A DNA stretch of 64,000 bases from Leptolyngbya sp. FACHB-60 (GCF_014695775.1 NZ_JACJOX010000022.1:146693-210692), one strand, 5' to 3'; positions 44,358 through 53,905 are shown, counted from the first letter of the stretch. Program-made: numbers and translations. The notes: a model not told the origin generated them from the sequence alone.

Positions 44358-44704
44358 TGTGAAGGATTATTCCGGGGATGTTGGTCACTTTGGTACTGGA
44401 TGCCGAGAATTTAAGCTTCTTTTTAGATCCGTCCCTAAGCCCTTTGGAATAGGGCCACGATGAGCAGATAGGTACTTCAACAAGAATAAAGTTGGCCGTA
44501 CCTGGGTTGGGGAAAGAATTGCCAAACTCTTCATGCGGCAGCGGTCTGAAGGGTTGGGGTTCTTATCATTACTGGGCTTACCCGCCTAAATCAGTACCTA
44601 GTCAGTCGACCTGCAAAAATTAGGAATGATAGGGTAGTAGTGTGCCGTGCTAGCCTAGGCTTTCTGCTTAATTTTTTGGTTTTTAACTCCTATCAGGTGT
44701 GGCC
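44358..44704. other. Divergent intergenic region between the HxlR gene and rlmB
   Basis: A 347-base gap that must hold both promoters. I found no terminator, RNA gene or clear operator. A reading frame from 44640 continues into rlmB in another frame and is a by-product of the rlmB repeat. Confidence 0.4.
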
Positions 44705-46243
44705 ATGTCGTCCCAAAAGCCTTTCCGCAACCCCAACCGTTCTTCTGGGTCGGAGCCTCGCCAAAATGCGGAGGGTTACCGAGGCGGCAAGCCCCGCCAG
44801 AGTGGTGAGGGCAAGCCCCGCTATGACAGCGATAAACCTCGCTATGACAGCGGCAAGCCCCGTTCTAAAGACGATAAGCCTCGCTATGGCGAGGGCAAAC
44901 CTCGTTACGAAGGCAGCAAGCCCCGCTACGGCGACGAGAAACCCCGCTATGACGGTGCCAAACCCCGCTTTAAAGACGACAAGCCGCGCTACGAGGGCAG
45001 CAAACCTCGTCAAGGAGGCGACAAGCCCCGTTATGGTGACGAGAAACCCCGTTATGGTGACGACAAGCCTCGCTTCAAAGACGACAAACCTCGTTATGAC
45101 GGTGCTAAACCCCGCTTTAAAGACGACAAGCCGCGCTACGAGAGCAGCAAACCTCGTCAAGGGGGCGACAAGCCCCGTTATGGTGACGACAAACCCCGCT
45201 ATGGTGACGACAAGCCTCGCTATGAGGGTGGTAAGCCTCGTTTCAAAGACGACAAACCCCGCTATAGCGGCGACAAGCCTCGCTATGAGGGTGGCAAGCC
45301 TCGCTACGACGAAGGTAAATCCCGCTATGCAGGGGGCGATCGCGCTGCCTCTGCCCCACCCCGCTCGTTTGGGGCCAGCAGCCAGGGGGCGGGCGATGGC
45401 GACGATGTGCAGGATGAAACCGATTTGATCTACGGTCGTCATGCCGTAGAAGCCGCTCTCCAGGCCCAGCGGCCCCTAAATCGTGTGTGGGTCAACGATC
45501 GCATTCGCTACGATCCCCGATTTCTACCGCTGATCGATGAGGCCAAAGCCAACGGCGCGGTGATTGATGAAGTAGACACCATACGGCTCAACCAGATCAC
45601 TGCCGGAGCCAGCCACCAGGGGATCGCTGCCCAGGCCGCTGCCCACGCCTACCACGACCTCGATGGGATGATCGAAACCGCCCTGGGATCAGCTAAGGTG
45701 CCGGTGATTATTGCCGCCGACAGCATTACCGATCCCCACAATTTGGGAGCGATTATTCGCACCGCCGAAGCTCTCGGGGCTCAAGGGATCGTGATCCCGC
45801 AGCGGCGAGCAGTAGGGGTAACGTCAACCGTGGCCAAAGTGGCCGCTGGCGCTTTAGAAAGTCTGCCCGTAGCGCGAGTCGTCAACCTAAAGCGCGCCCT
45901 CGATACCCTCAAAGAAAAGGGGTTTTGGATCTATGGGCTATCGTCAGAAGCGAGTCAGCCAGCGCACCGCACCACCTTCGATCGCCCAACGGTAATTGTG
46001 GTCGGCTCTGAGGGCAGCGGCCTCAGCCTGACTGTGCAGCAGAGCTGCGACACGCTGCTATCAATTCCGCTACGAGGAATGGTTCCCAGCTTAAATGCAT
46101 CGGTGGCTACAGGCATGGCTCTCTATGAGATCTATCGTCATCAATGGGTAGCCCAGGAACAAATTTCCTCTTTGCAAAATCAAAAGCAAGGCAGTATAAC
46201 CAAAAATGGTGCGGCGCTGCCTAAAAATGGCCTAGAGCCGTAG
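44705..46243 (+). CDS. rlmB: 23S rRNA (guanosine-2'-O-)-methyltransferase RlmB with repeat-rich N-terminal tail
   Basis: SPOUT methyltransferase that 2'-O-methylates a guanosine of 23S rRNA (G2251 in E. coli). The C-terminal about 290 residues are normal: YGRHAVEAAL, DSITDPHNLGAIIRTAEALG, IVVGSEGSGL and IPLRGMVPSLNASVATGMAL. The first about 210 residues are unusual: 26 consecutive units of about seven residues of the KPRYxxx type (residues 29-211), highly charged and probably disordered. The ATG at 44705 is used; GTG at 44699 is possible. Two other frames remain open over the repeat only because it is periodic. Confidence 0.93.
   Translation: MSSQKPFRNPNRSSGSEPRQNAEGYRGGKPRQSGEGKPRYDSDKPRYDSGKPRSKDDKPRYGEGKPRYEGSKPRYGDEKPRYDGAKPRFKDDKPRYEGSKPRQGGDKPRYGDEKPRYGDDKPRFKDDKPRYDGAKPRFKDDKPRYESSKPRQGGDKPRYGDDKPRYGDDKPRYEGGKPRFKDDKPRYSGDKPRYEGGKPRYDEGKSRYAGGDRAASAPPRSFGASSQGAGDGDDVQDETDLIYGRHAVEAALQAQRPLNRVWVNDRIRYDPRFLPLIDEAKANGAVIDEVDTIRLNQITAGASHQGIAAQAAAHAYHDLDGMIETALGSAKVPVIIAADSITDPHNLGAIIRTAEALGAQGIVIPQRRAVGVTSTVAKVAAGALESLPVARVVNLKRALDTLKEKGFWIYGLSSEASQPAHRTTFDRPTVIVVGSEGSGLSLTVQQSCDTLLSIPLRGMVPSLNASVATGMALYEIYRHQWVAQEQISSLQNQKQGSITKNGAALPKNGLEP
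44789..45337 (+). repeat. 21-base tandem repeat in rlmB coding KPRYxxx heptads (26 units)
   Basis: The first unit codes eight residues, the other 25 code seven each. The consensus is Lys-Pro-Arg-(Tyr/Phe/Gln)-x-x-(Asp/Gly). A higher-order copy is visible: the six-unit block at units 8-13 recurs at units 15-20 with few base changes, an offset of 147 bases, which suggests recent duplication. Confidence 0.9.
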
Positions 46244-46288
46244 CTATCCCTTGAGAAACTTTAAAAACTAGGCAGATAGGCAGGATCT

Positions 46289-46594
46289 ATGAACAACCTT
46301 TTAGGTCGCTTTTTAAATAGCATCTTAAGTAGCATTTTAGGCTCGAGCAAAGCCTGGTGGGTTGAGATTAAGACCAGTCAGCCCGCCTGTACCTACTATT
46401 TTGGCCCCTTTGATAGCGAGTCTGAGGCTCATAGCGCTAAAGGGGGTTACGTCGAAGACCTAGAACAGGAAGGGGCGCAGAACATTCAACTGATGGTTTC
46501 GCTGTGCAGCCGCCCCAAGCAGCTCACCATCACCGATGAGTGGGATACCCCAGTGGGAGAGTTTTCGACCCCTGCCTTTAGCGGTCAGCCTTAG
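46289..46594 (+). CDS. DUF1816 family protein
   Basis: A 101-residue cyanobacterial protein. The core KAWWVEIKTSQPACTYYFGP, then FDSESEAHSAKGGYVEDLE is the DUF1816 signature; CpcD-like/phycobilisome-associated proteins have been noted in this family but no role is established. Its N terminus (about 1-20) is a short amphipathic or hydrophobic helix. A weak AGGAT site precedes the ATG. It lies 45 bases after rlmB on the same strand. Confidence 0.82.
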   Translation: MNNLLGRFLNSILSSILGSSKAWWVEIKTSQPACTYYFGPFDSESEAHSAKGGYVEDLEQEGAQNIQLMVSLCSRPKQLTITDEWDTPVGEFSTPAFSGQP

Positions 46595-46823
46595 GGAACT
46601 GTAGCCATCGCCAGCTTGGTGAGGACATTCTGCATAATCCCTTGGAGCAATGGCTATACGCCAGTGCGCCGCTCCAGTGTCGGCAAGTGGTAGTGACTCG
46701 TGTCCTAAGCACAGCGGTCAACGTTGTAAGTTTTGCTCTAAAAAACGTCCTAGGTGAGGACGCATACTCATTTTGTTGGGCCTGTTGTGGTTAATCCCTA
46801 GACAGCTATTGCGCTTGAGCGAG

Positions 46824-47666
46824 CTATCTCGATTGGCTGTCAGTGTTTCTCAACGTTAGCTCGGGTCCGTGCCGGCCTAGCCATATATCAATATCGGCTA
46901 GCAGCTGATCTGGGATTTCCCAGGGCAACAGGTGGGCTGTGTTGGGGTAGCAGTGGCTTTCTGCCCTATGCAGATGGTCAGCGGTTTCGAGGCTGGCCTG
47001 GGCAGTAATGTGGCAGTCGTCTGCTCCACAGAGCACTAGGCAGGGCACGGCGATCGCCCCTAGATCGGGTAGGCGGTTGTAGCGGCGGGCCAGGGCGCGG
47101 TTGAGGGCACGGTTCGCCAGAGGCGAGGTGCCTAGGTAGGCCCAAAAACCTTCTTTTGCTAAGCGGTGGTAGGCATGGGGGGTATGCTGCCGCAGCAGGT
47201 AGCGGTAGAGCGATCGTGGCCCCAGTCCGTAGCGCACTAGCCCATTACCAGGAGCGATCACATTCAAAATTGATCCCAGGCCAGTGTTGACCAGCTCCAG
47301 CCAGGTGGTGGGCGGGTGGGCACCTACGGGGCGGGCTGCCGTGGCAATGAGAATCAGCCCCACCACTCGTTGGGGGTAGCGCAGGGCCAGTTCCATCGCC
47401 AAAATGCCCCCTAACGACCAGCCCAGCACCAGGCAGCGATCAATGCCTTGGGCATCGAGCAGCTCTACCAGATCGGCGAGACTGTCGTTAAGGTCAAAGG
47501 GCGATCGCGTTTGGCTAGCGCCGTAGCCTCGCAGGTCGGGGGCTATGGTTTGGTAGCGATCGCTCAGCCGTTCGGTAAACACCCCCATGGTTTTGGCCGA
47601 CCCTGGGTGCCCGTGCAGACAAAGAATGGGAAAGCCCTGGCCCTGGATGGTGCAATGCAGTTTCAT
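46824..47666 (-). CDS. Alpha/beta-fold hydrolase
   Basis: A 280-residue soluble alpha/beta hydrolase. The oxyanion region is LCLHGHPGSAKT, nucleophile elbow GWSLGG (Ser84), acid region LVLCGADDCHI and catalytic His in NTAHLLPWEIP. Substrate unknown; the closest-looking members are esterase, haloalkane dehalogenase or MenH-like enzymes. It is not in an obvious operon. Confidence 0.87.
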   Translation of the reverse strand: MKLHCTIQGQGFPILCLHGHPGSAKTMGVFTERLSDRYQTIAPDLRGYGASQTRSPFDLNDSLADLVELLDAQGIDRCLVLGWSLGGILAMELALRYPQRVVGLILIATAARPVGAHPPTTWLELVNTGLGSILNVIAPGNGLVRYGLGPRSLYRYLLRQHTPHAYHRLAKEGFWAYLGTSPLANRALNRALARRYNRLPDLGAIAVPCLVLCGADDCHITAQASLETADHLHRAESHCYPNTAHLLPWEIPDQLLADIDIWLGRHGPELTLRNTDSQSR

Positions 47667-47760
47667 GATGTGTGGCGATCCCCGCTGTAGCGCACCCGAT
47701 TTACCATAGCCTGGCTGGGCCGGATGTTGCCAGACAACCTTAGCGCTCAGCCATACGGCT

Positions 47761-49353
47761 TTAGTCTAGGGTAGCGGGGGTGGAAGTCGGCTCCGAAGTG
47801 GAAGCGGGCAGGCCCATGCAGAGTTCGGCGGCATCGTCTTTGCTCAGGTCAGTATCCGGATCAAGGTTAGGGTCGCCTGGGCTAGAGGGGGTAAATTTTG
47901 GCAGTGATGCTAACGAGCCTTGAGCTTCAAGTGCGGTGGGCAAGAGCTGACCGCTGGGGGACAGGCAGTAGGCAATCGGCAGCCCCTTAGCAGGAGCATC
48001 GACGGCCGGGATCAGGTGAACCGTTTCGGAGCCAATCTGGCTTCGGTGATGTAAGACGGGCGCTGCGTCGTCCCGCAACGCGGTGGCTTCAGGCTGGACG
48101 TTTGGGTTGGGGAGGAAGCCTGCCGATTCAGCCGTTGAGGGGGCGATCGCGGCTTCTTCCCCAGGCGTGCCCCCTAGAGTAGAGCCATCGGTCGCCGCTG
48201 GGCTGGGCTGGGGACGAACGATCCGAGGCCGGGGAGATGCCGCGTTGAGGGGCAGGCTTTCGGGAATGGCTCTAGCAGGGATCGCTTCGCCCGTTGCTGC
48301 CCCTGAACGAACCGACTCCCACAGCACAGGTGCCTGACCGACTGGCTCAGGGTTTACCGCTGCTGTCACCACCTGGCTTTGGTGGTCTGCGGTACCGGCT
48401 TGGCTGGCCGGGCCTGGGGCAGGGGATAAGGCCACGCTGCCGTTAGATTGGTGGGCGGCGGACTGAACGGCTGGGTTGAGGGTTGCTGCCCGTATGGCGT
48501 TAACGGGTACCGAGTTACTAATCGCAGCGGTCCCAGTGGGTTCAGGGCTTCTAAGCTCAAGAGGCGTTTCCGAACGGACGGCAAGCTGAGGGATTGTGGT
48601 CGCCCCAGGGGCAGGATCTGATTGCCGGGCGGTCAGGGTTTCGCCATGGAGCCTGACGGTAGTGCTAGAGGCTGCCTCTGCTTCCTGGGCTACGGTCAAC
48701 CTAGGGGCCTGCTGCTGGAATCGGGCGCTATAGCCTTGGTGCCTCAGCGGGGCAATAGGATAGGTGCGGGCTACGCTGGCCGACGCCCCTGGGTTTAAGG
48801 CAACGCTGCTGAAGCCAGGAGTATTGATGGCAGAAGGGTTCACCTCGGGAGCAATAGGCGTGGGCCAGGGGGGCGTGGGCAGAGAGGCGATTCCCTGGGT
48901 GTTAAAAGTGCTGCCCTGGGCAACGTTAAAGGCTGGATTTTCTGCAACCGCCGCCGTGGGCTGAGAGAGGTTGGGTCGGGCCAAGGCGGCGGGCTGGGGA
49001 GCAGTCGTCAGTGGAGTTGACGGCGATAGACGAGCACTCTGCTGGCTCCGCAGGCGCTGTAGCCGATCGTGCAGGGCTGCCGCTTGGGGTATGGTTTCGC
49101 CATTGCTTCTAGCTGTGCTAGAGGCTGTGCCTACCGCCGGGTTGAGGCGACCGCCCTGAATAACCTGCCGAGGGCGCACTTCGGGGCGGGCCATAGGGCT
49201 AGACCCGGTGGCTATGAGCCCTGGCTGAGCCTTGATTTCGGCGGCGTCTCCATCCGGGGGAGGCGCGCTCGGGTTAGGAGAGCTGGATTGTTCGGCGCTA
49301 CAGGCCGCCAAAGCCAGTAGCCCGCTGCATGATGCTAGAGCCCAGACACGCAT
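47761..49353 (-). CDS. Ala/Pro/Ser-rich lipoprotein of unknown function
   Basis: A 530-residue protein with a lipoprotein signal (MRVWALASCSGLLALAAC, lipobox LAAC with Cys18). The rest is almost wholly low complexity, rich in Ala, Pro, Ser, Thr and Gln, with repeated short patterns such as LNPA and IPAVDAP. Only the last about 100 residues have some order (LPIAYCLSPSGQLLPTALE). It is likely an envelope-anchored disordered protein. No family is recognised. Long antisense frames arise from its composition. Confidence 0.65.
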   Translation of the reverse strand: MRVWALASCSGLLALAACSAEQSSSPNPSAPPPDGDAAEIKAQPGLIATGSSPMARPEVRPRQVIQGGRLNPAVGTASSTARSNGETIPQAAALHDRLQRLRSQQSARLSPSTPLTTAPQPAALARPNLSQPTAAVAENPAFNVAQGSTFNTQGIASLPTPPWPTPIAPEVNPSAINTPGFSSVALNPGASASVARTYPIAPLRHQGYSARFQQQAPRLTVAQEAEAASSTTVRLHGETLTARQSDPAPGATTIPQLAVRSETPLELRSPEPTGTAAISNSVPVNAIRAATLNPAVQSAAHQSNGSVALSPAPGPASQAGTADHQSQVVTAAVNPEPVGQAPVLWESVRSGAATGEAIPARAIPESLPLNAASPRPRIVRPQPSPAATDGSTLGGTPGEEAAIAPSTAESAGFLPNPNVQPEATALRDDAAPVLHHRSQIGSETVHLIPAVDAPAKGLPIAYCLSPSGQLLPTALEAQGSLASLPKFTPSSPGDPNLDPDTDLSKDDAAELCMGLPASTSEPTSTPATLD

Positions 49354-49515
49354 ACCTCAAATTTCCTAGGATTGGTCAGACTGTCTTGGTTCTCTCTACG
49401 GCGATCGCCTCCGCAATCAGCACATTCCTGGAGTAGAAGTGTAAAGATTCTGTTGCGTTCGGCTATGGTGGCATTACGCAAAATTCAAACGTTGTAAAGC
49501 AGGGCTAACCCAGGT

Positions 49516-50394
49516 ATGCGAGGTGAATTAGCGGCCCTGATGGCTGCCTTTTTGTGGGCGGTGGCCACGGTGGTGTTTGGGCGGCTGGGCAAGACGCTAT
49601 CACCGCTGGTGCTCAACCTGGCTAAGGGGGCGATCGCCCTGGTGCTGCTCTCCCTAACCCTGGTGTTGGTGGGTCAGAGCGTCGCAGGTTTAGACCACCA
49701 AGCCGTAAGCATTTTGGCCCTCAGCGGCGTAATTGGCATCGGCTTGGGCGATACGGCTTACTTTGCTGCCATCAACCACCTCGGTCCTCGACGGGCGCTG
49801 CTGCTCGAAACCCTGGCTCCGCCCTTGGCTGCTCTGATGGCCCTGGTGTTTTTGCAGGAAACCCTCAGCGGGCGAGCTTGGCTGGGCATCGGCCTCACCC
49901 TAGCCGGGGTGGGGTGGGTGATCGCCGAGCGAGTGCCGGGGGCGGCTCCGGGCCGGGCCGACTACCGAGGCGTGCTGTATGGGGTGCTAGCGGCCTTGGG
50001 TCAGGCTACTGGAGCAGTGATGTCGCGGGCCGTGCTGGCTGACACTGAAATTGCCCCCATGTGGAGTTCGCTGCTGCGGCTGGGGGGCGGCTTCATCATC
50101 ATTGTGGGAATTTTGCGATCGCAGGGGCCAGTGGTAGTGCAGCTCAGACCGCTGCGATCGCCCAAATTGCTGGCCGGGGTGGCGCTGGCGGCGGGTTTTG
50201 GCACCTACCTGGCGATTTACCTTCAGCAGATGGCGCTGAAGTACGCCGCCACTGGTGTCGCCCAGGCGTTGACCTCTACCAGCCCGCTGTTTGTGCTGCC
50301 CCTGGCGGCGGCCCTGGGCGATCGCGTCAGCCTCCGAGCAATAGTAGGGGCAATCGTGGCTCTAGCCGGCATCGGCATTTTGGTGAATGGCTAG
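49516..50394 (+). CDS. EamA/DMT-superfamily transporter
   Basis: A 292-residue protein with ten predicted membrane helices in two EamA repeats: first half ALMAAFLWAVATVVFGRLG with LAPPLAALMALVFLQET, second half VLYGVLAALGQATGAVMSRA with LTSTSPLFVLPLAAAL. These proteins export metabolites such as amino acids or nucleobases. The substrate is unknown. The gene converges with the HugZ-like gene. Confidence 0.9.
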   Translation: MRGELAALMAAFLWAVATVVFGRLGKTLSPLVLNLAKGAIALVLLSLTLVLVGQSVAGLDHQAVSILALSGVIGIGLGDTAYFAAINHLGPRRALLLETLAPPLAALMALVFLQETLSGRAWLGIGLTLAGVGWVIAERVPGAAPGRADYRGVLYGVLAALGQATGAVMSRAVLADTEIAPMWSSLLRLGGGFIIIVGILRSQGPVVVQLRPLRSPKLLAGVALAAGFGTYLAIYLQQMALKYAATGVAQALTSTSPLFVLPLAAALGDRVSLRAIVGAIVALAGIGILVNG

Positions 50395-50401
50395 GCAGCC
50401 A

Positions 50402-50914
50402 TTAGGCCGGGGCGTTATCGGGGCCAGTTTGAGGTGGGCCAACCAGCTGGCTCAAATTCTCAGCATCAACGGCGTAGGCAGCCCCAAACCCCATCACAAA
50501 CCGCCCAGCCTGGGGGCTAAGGCAAAAGATTTGAAAGTCGTCGAGCGATCGCAGCATGGGAATAATGTCGCCAAAGCGCTGCTCAAAGCGATCGGCAACT
50601 GCCTCCCAAGCAGCAGTACTCCGAAGCAGCAGGCTGGCCTGACAGTCGTAGGCAATGCGCTGGCGGGCAAACACCTGGGGGGCTTCCGCCTCATCTTCGA
50701 TCAGTAGAATGCTGGCTAAACCACTGCTTTGCAGGTTTGCCGTGTGAGCCGACAGCCCGCTGGTGAAGATGTAGATCTGGTAGTCTTCGTCTATCACATA
50801 GGGCGCATAGCTGGCGTGGGGTAGACCAGCGCTGTTGACGGTGCTCAGCATCAGGCTATGTACCCGGCTGGGCAAGTCTTGGTAGGCCGCTAAAACCGCT
50901 GCAAAACTAGGCAT
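50402..50914 (-). CDS. HugZ/PNPOx-fold heme-utilization-type protein
   Basis: A 170-residue pyridoxamine-phosphate-oxidase-fold protein. It starts with a helix ending SLMLSTVNSAGLPHASYAPYV, then IYIFTSGLSAHTANLQ and the end motif GRFVMGFGAAYAVD, which is the HugZ/HutZ-type heme region. Known HugZ proteins bind or break down heme; here it lacks the extended C-terminal loop carrying the heme histidine of the Helicobacter protein, so heme use is an inference. Divergent from the SRPBCC gene. Confidence 0.8.
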   Translation of the reverse strand: MPSFAAVLAAYQDLPSRVHSLMLSTVNSAGLPHASYAPYVIDEDYQIYIFTSGLSAHTANLQSSGLASILLIEDEAEAPQVFARQRIAYDCQASLLLRSTAAWEAVADRFEQRFGDIIPMLRSLDDFQIFCLSPQAGRFVMGFGAAYAVDAENLSQLVGPPQTGPDNAPA

Positions 50915-51010
50915 TGGCGAATGGCAGTAAGCTATAGAAACAACGGATCGAGGCTGTGCCGCCGCTGCGGCTTAGCGCTAGAGTAATTGAGTTTTGGCAC
51001 TCTGGATATT

Positions 51011-51589
51011 ATGTCGCGTTTATCTCGTCAGGTTCAGCCCGCTGAAGCCTATCTGGGCAAACTAACCCCGGCTGATCGGGCAACCCTAGCCAAACGCGAT
51101 GTGTTGGTGAAGGGCGGCAAGGGCCAGTATGGAATCATGGCCGCCACCTCGGCGTCCCACGCGATGGCCTGGGACGTGCTGACCGACTACGACAACTTCT
51201 ACCAATTTTTGCCGACGGTGGTGAAAAGCCGCGTGGTCGAGATCGACGGCGATCGCACCGTGGTCGAGCAGATCGATCGCCGCCGCATTCTGCTCTCCAC
51301 CATGGAATCGACGGTGCTGACCGAAAACCTGGAGTTGGACGGTCAGCAGATTAGCTTCCGACTGCTCAAAGGAAACCTGGAGTATATGTACGGCCACTGG
51401 CGCATCGATACCGCCACCCTGTCCCCTGGCACCGAGCCGGTGTGCTTGCTCTCGCAGCAGGTGCGGGCCGAAGCCGATGTTGGCCCCTTTAAGCCAATGT
51501 TCTACAGCATGTTTGAAGCTGGCTTAGTCGACACCATAAAGGCGCTGCGAGGCGAGATGGAGCGGAGAGCAGCTTCGTCTGAACTTTAG
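51011..51589 (+). CDS. SRPBCC-fold (START/cyclase-like) protein
   Basis: A 192-residue single-domain protein of the polyketide-cyclase/SRPBCC fold: AMAWDVLTDYDNFYQFLPTV, VVEQIDRRRILLS, and the C-terminal helix FYSMFEAGLVDTIKALRGEM. Such proteins bind hydrophobic ligands and are common in cyanobacteria. The ATG at 51011 was preferred over a TTG at 50987. No partner is adjacent; ligand unknown. Confidence 0.8.
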   Translation: MSRLSRQVQPAEAYLGKLTPADRATLAKRDVLVKGGKGQYGIMAATSASHAMAWDVLTDYDNFYQFLPTVVKSRVVEIDGDRTVVEQIDRRRILLSTMESTVLTENLELDGQQISFRLLKGNLEYMYGHWRIDTATLSPGTEPVCLLSQQVRAEADVGPFKPMFYSMFEAGLVDTIKALRGEMERRAASSEL

Positions 51590-51924
51590 AAAATATAAAA
51601 TTTTAGGTATTTTTGCGCAGGCCAAAGCAAAAATGCCACCTGGCAATCGCAACTTATTCGATACTTAAAGCAATGATCCCCAACGCTTTGCTCTGAAAGC
51701 GTTAGGCTATGTTTATCATCACCTAGGCCAAACTCAAGGCCGGTTTCTTACGGTTCGTAATATTTATCCGGATGCAGCTTGTTCCGAGAATTCTACGAAT
51801 TAATTGTAAGGAATTTATAAAGACCCCTTAGATTGTGGCCCTGGCTATGGGTACTCTCAAGGAAGGTGAAGGTGCTGCTGCCAGTTAATCGTTCTTCTGG
51901 TCGTTTGATTTTGGTCTTTGGGAC
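51590..51924. other. Intergenic region after the SRPBCC gene
   Basis: A 335-base gap, AT-rich at 51590-51800. It separates two plus-strand genes. No terminator with a T run is clear; no RNA gene recognised. Confidence 0.4.
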
Positions 51925-52251
51925 ATGCAAACTCCGCTTTCCACTAACTTCAGCCGCTACGCCCCAGCCGTCGATCATCTGCTGTTCTACAAGATCGTCC
52001 CCGATGCTGACGGCATTCGGCTACGCATTTGGGAAAGTGCTACTGACCTCGATCAGAGCTCCTCTCCCTACCTCTACATTCTCAATTTGAGAGTAGGCTC
52101 CATGACAGAGGCCAAGCGACGTTTGAAGGCCCATCTGGCACTCAACGGGGGAAGTCTATCCGCTGGCCAAGAGCTGCCTCACAAAGGCAAAGTCAAACTT
52201 CTGCCCCACCCTACGTGGAATGGCACTGAGGACATAGAAGACAGCTACTAA
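51925..52251 (+). CDS. Small conserved hypothetical protein
   Basis: A 108-residue soluble protein starting MQTPLSTNFSRYAPAVDHLL and containing SSPYLYILNLRVGSMTEAK, with a polar C terminus. It resembles short cyanobacterial proteins of unknown role. No ribosome binding site is evident and no neighbour hints at function. It converges with ictB. Confidence 0.6.
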   Translation: MQTPLSTNFSRYAPAVDHLLFYKIVPDADGIRLRIWESATDLDQSSSPYLYILNLRVGSMTEAKRRLKAHLALNGGSLSAGQELPHKGKVKLLPHPTWNGTEDIEDSY

Positions 52252-52405
52252 ACTACTTCAGCAGTTCAGTAGGCAAATCTATCTTTGGTTATAGATCCAC
52301 GAACCTTGAGCCAGCTATCGGTTCCAATTAGCTGGCAGGGACGCGATCGCGGCCGCTGAGCCTCCCAATCGAGGAATTTGAGCGCGATCGCACCCACTGC
52401 CCTAA

Positions 52406-53839
52406 CTACTCTTGGCGCACCTTAAACGAGCGCCCGCTCCCGATCTGCTGCGCCGGATAGTAGCTGGCCACTAGGGCGATCGCCATCCACCACAGCGTAC
52501 TGATTTGGGGCCGATACATCACCGTGTCAGCTATTCCCTGACCAAGGATGCCGCTGATCGAGGCGATCGCCCCCATTAGCCAGTAGCCCTGCTGATCTTG
52601 CGTGGCCCGCAGTCGCTGGAGCTGCACCCAGCCCTGGTGAAAAATCAGCAGCAGCAGCCACAGAAATGCCGTCAACCCAATGATGCCCCCCTCCACCAGC
52701 ACCTCTAAAAAGACTGAGTAGGCGCTCAGGGCAGTGTAGCGAGGCCGCTGAAAGAGGGGATAAACTGCATTAAAGGCATCATTGCCGGGGCCAATGCCCA
52801 GAATGGGACGGGCGCGAATCATGTCAATGACTGCAGCCCATACATTCATGCGAAAGTTGTTGCTGCTGTCGGCCCGGCCAACAAAGATACTCAACACCCG
52901 CGCCCGCAGCGAATCGACCGAGATTATCCCTGCTATGACTACCGCTGCCGCGCCACCCAGCAGTAGCGGCAGCGCCCAGCGCTTCCAAAAGGGTGAAAAC
53001 CAGACACTCCAGTACTGCACCAGCAGCGTCATCAGCACAAAGCCAGCGATCAAAAAGCCAATCCAGCCGCCGCGGCTCAGGGTCAAAATCAGGCATAGGG
53101 TGTTTACCAGAGTGGCTAAGATGGCTAGCCCCTTCGGTACCCAGCGGGGCCAGACAAACACTGCCGCAGCGCTCAAAATCACCCCTGGAATGAGGTAGCC
53201 CGCCAGCAGGTTAGGGTTGCCCAAAAAGCTGTACACCCGCGTCACATCAGCCACCGCCGACTTGCTGTCTACCCAGGTAGCCAGGGCTGTCGCCCCAAAA
53301 AAATATTGCCGCAGACCGTATATCGCCACCGGTAGGGTGGTCAAAATGTAGGCCAAAATCAGCAGCCCCCTAGCCCGAGGCCGTCGCGCCAACCGCGCAA
53401 TGAGTAAAAACAGCAAGATATTGAGCGTCAGCTTGATCAGGCCGTTAACAGCCGCCCCGCGCACCGGTGAAAGAGCCGTGGCCAGCACCATCACCCCCCA
53501 ATAAACCGCCACCGTGAGGTGAACCGGCGATAGGCCCGCCCCGGCTTCATCGGTGAGGGTGAGCAACGCCCACAGGGCCGCCGCCGCCAGCAGCAGCACC
53601 CCAATCAGCGTAGTCGAGACGTAGGGAGCCAGGGCAAACAGCAGCACCACAATGGCCAGGCCAATCCAGTCGCCCCAGCGCAATAGCCAGCTACCTTGCC
53701 GCCACCGCCGCAGCGGGGCCAGCAGCCGATGGATCAGGCTGGCATCGCGCCACTGTTCTAGGGCAAAACGGGAGAGGGTGAGCTGTTGCCAAAAGTCAGT
53801 CAGCATTGATAGGGAGGGGCGATCGCCGATTAAATCCAT
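52406..53839 (-). CDS. ictB: IctB-family membrane protein (inorganic carbon accumulation; O-antigen-ligase fold)
   Basis: A 477-residue polytopic protein with ten or more helices. The N-terminal WQQLTLSRFALEQWRDAS and the central loop with RVYSFLGNPNLLAGYLIPG and ILGIGPGNDAFNAVYP are characteristic of IctB. In Synechococcus IctB raises inorganic carbon accumulation, but it belongs to the Wzy_C/O-antigen ligase superfamily and its direct transport activity is unproven. It is the second member of that superfamily in this window (the other is at 14123). Its GC content is like the core genes. Confidence 0.9.
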   Translation of the reverse strand: MDLIGDRPSLSMLTDFWQQLTLSRFALEQWRDASLIHRLLAPLRRWRQGSWLLRWGDWIGLAIVVLLFALAPYVSTTLIGVLLLAAAALWALLTLTDEAGAGLSPVHLTVAVYWGVMVLATALSPVRGAAVNGLIKLTLNILLFLLIARLARRPRARGLLILAYILTTLPVAIYGLRQYFFGATALATWVDSKSAVADVTRVYSFLGNPNLLAGYLIPGVILSAAAVFVWPRWVPKGLAILATLVNTLCLILTLSRGGWIGFLIAGFVLMTLLVQYWSVWFSPFWKRWALPLLLGGAAAVVIAGIISVDSLRARVLSIFVGRADSSNNFRMNVWAAVIDMIRARPILGIGPGNDAFNAVYPLFQRPRYTALSAYSVFLEVLVEGGIIGLTAFLWLLLLIFHQGWVQLQRLRATQDQQGYWLMGAIASISGILGQGIADTVMYRPQISTLWWMAIALVASYYPAQQIGSGRSFKVRQE

Positions 53840-53905
53840 CCCATCATGCCAAGCTTTGACCGAGTTGAAGCACTCGATTAATTTTTCTCGGTAGCGAAAA
53901 TTCTA

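Noticed and set aside
44693..45442. A 249-codon minus-strand frame opposite rlmB and a 262-codon frame on the plus strand
   Set aside because: Both stay open only because the 21-base repeat has no stop in those frames; the product is a simple periodic sequence and the rlmB frame alone has a real domain.
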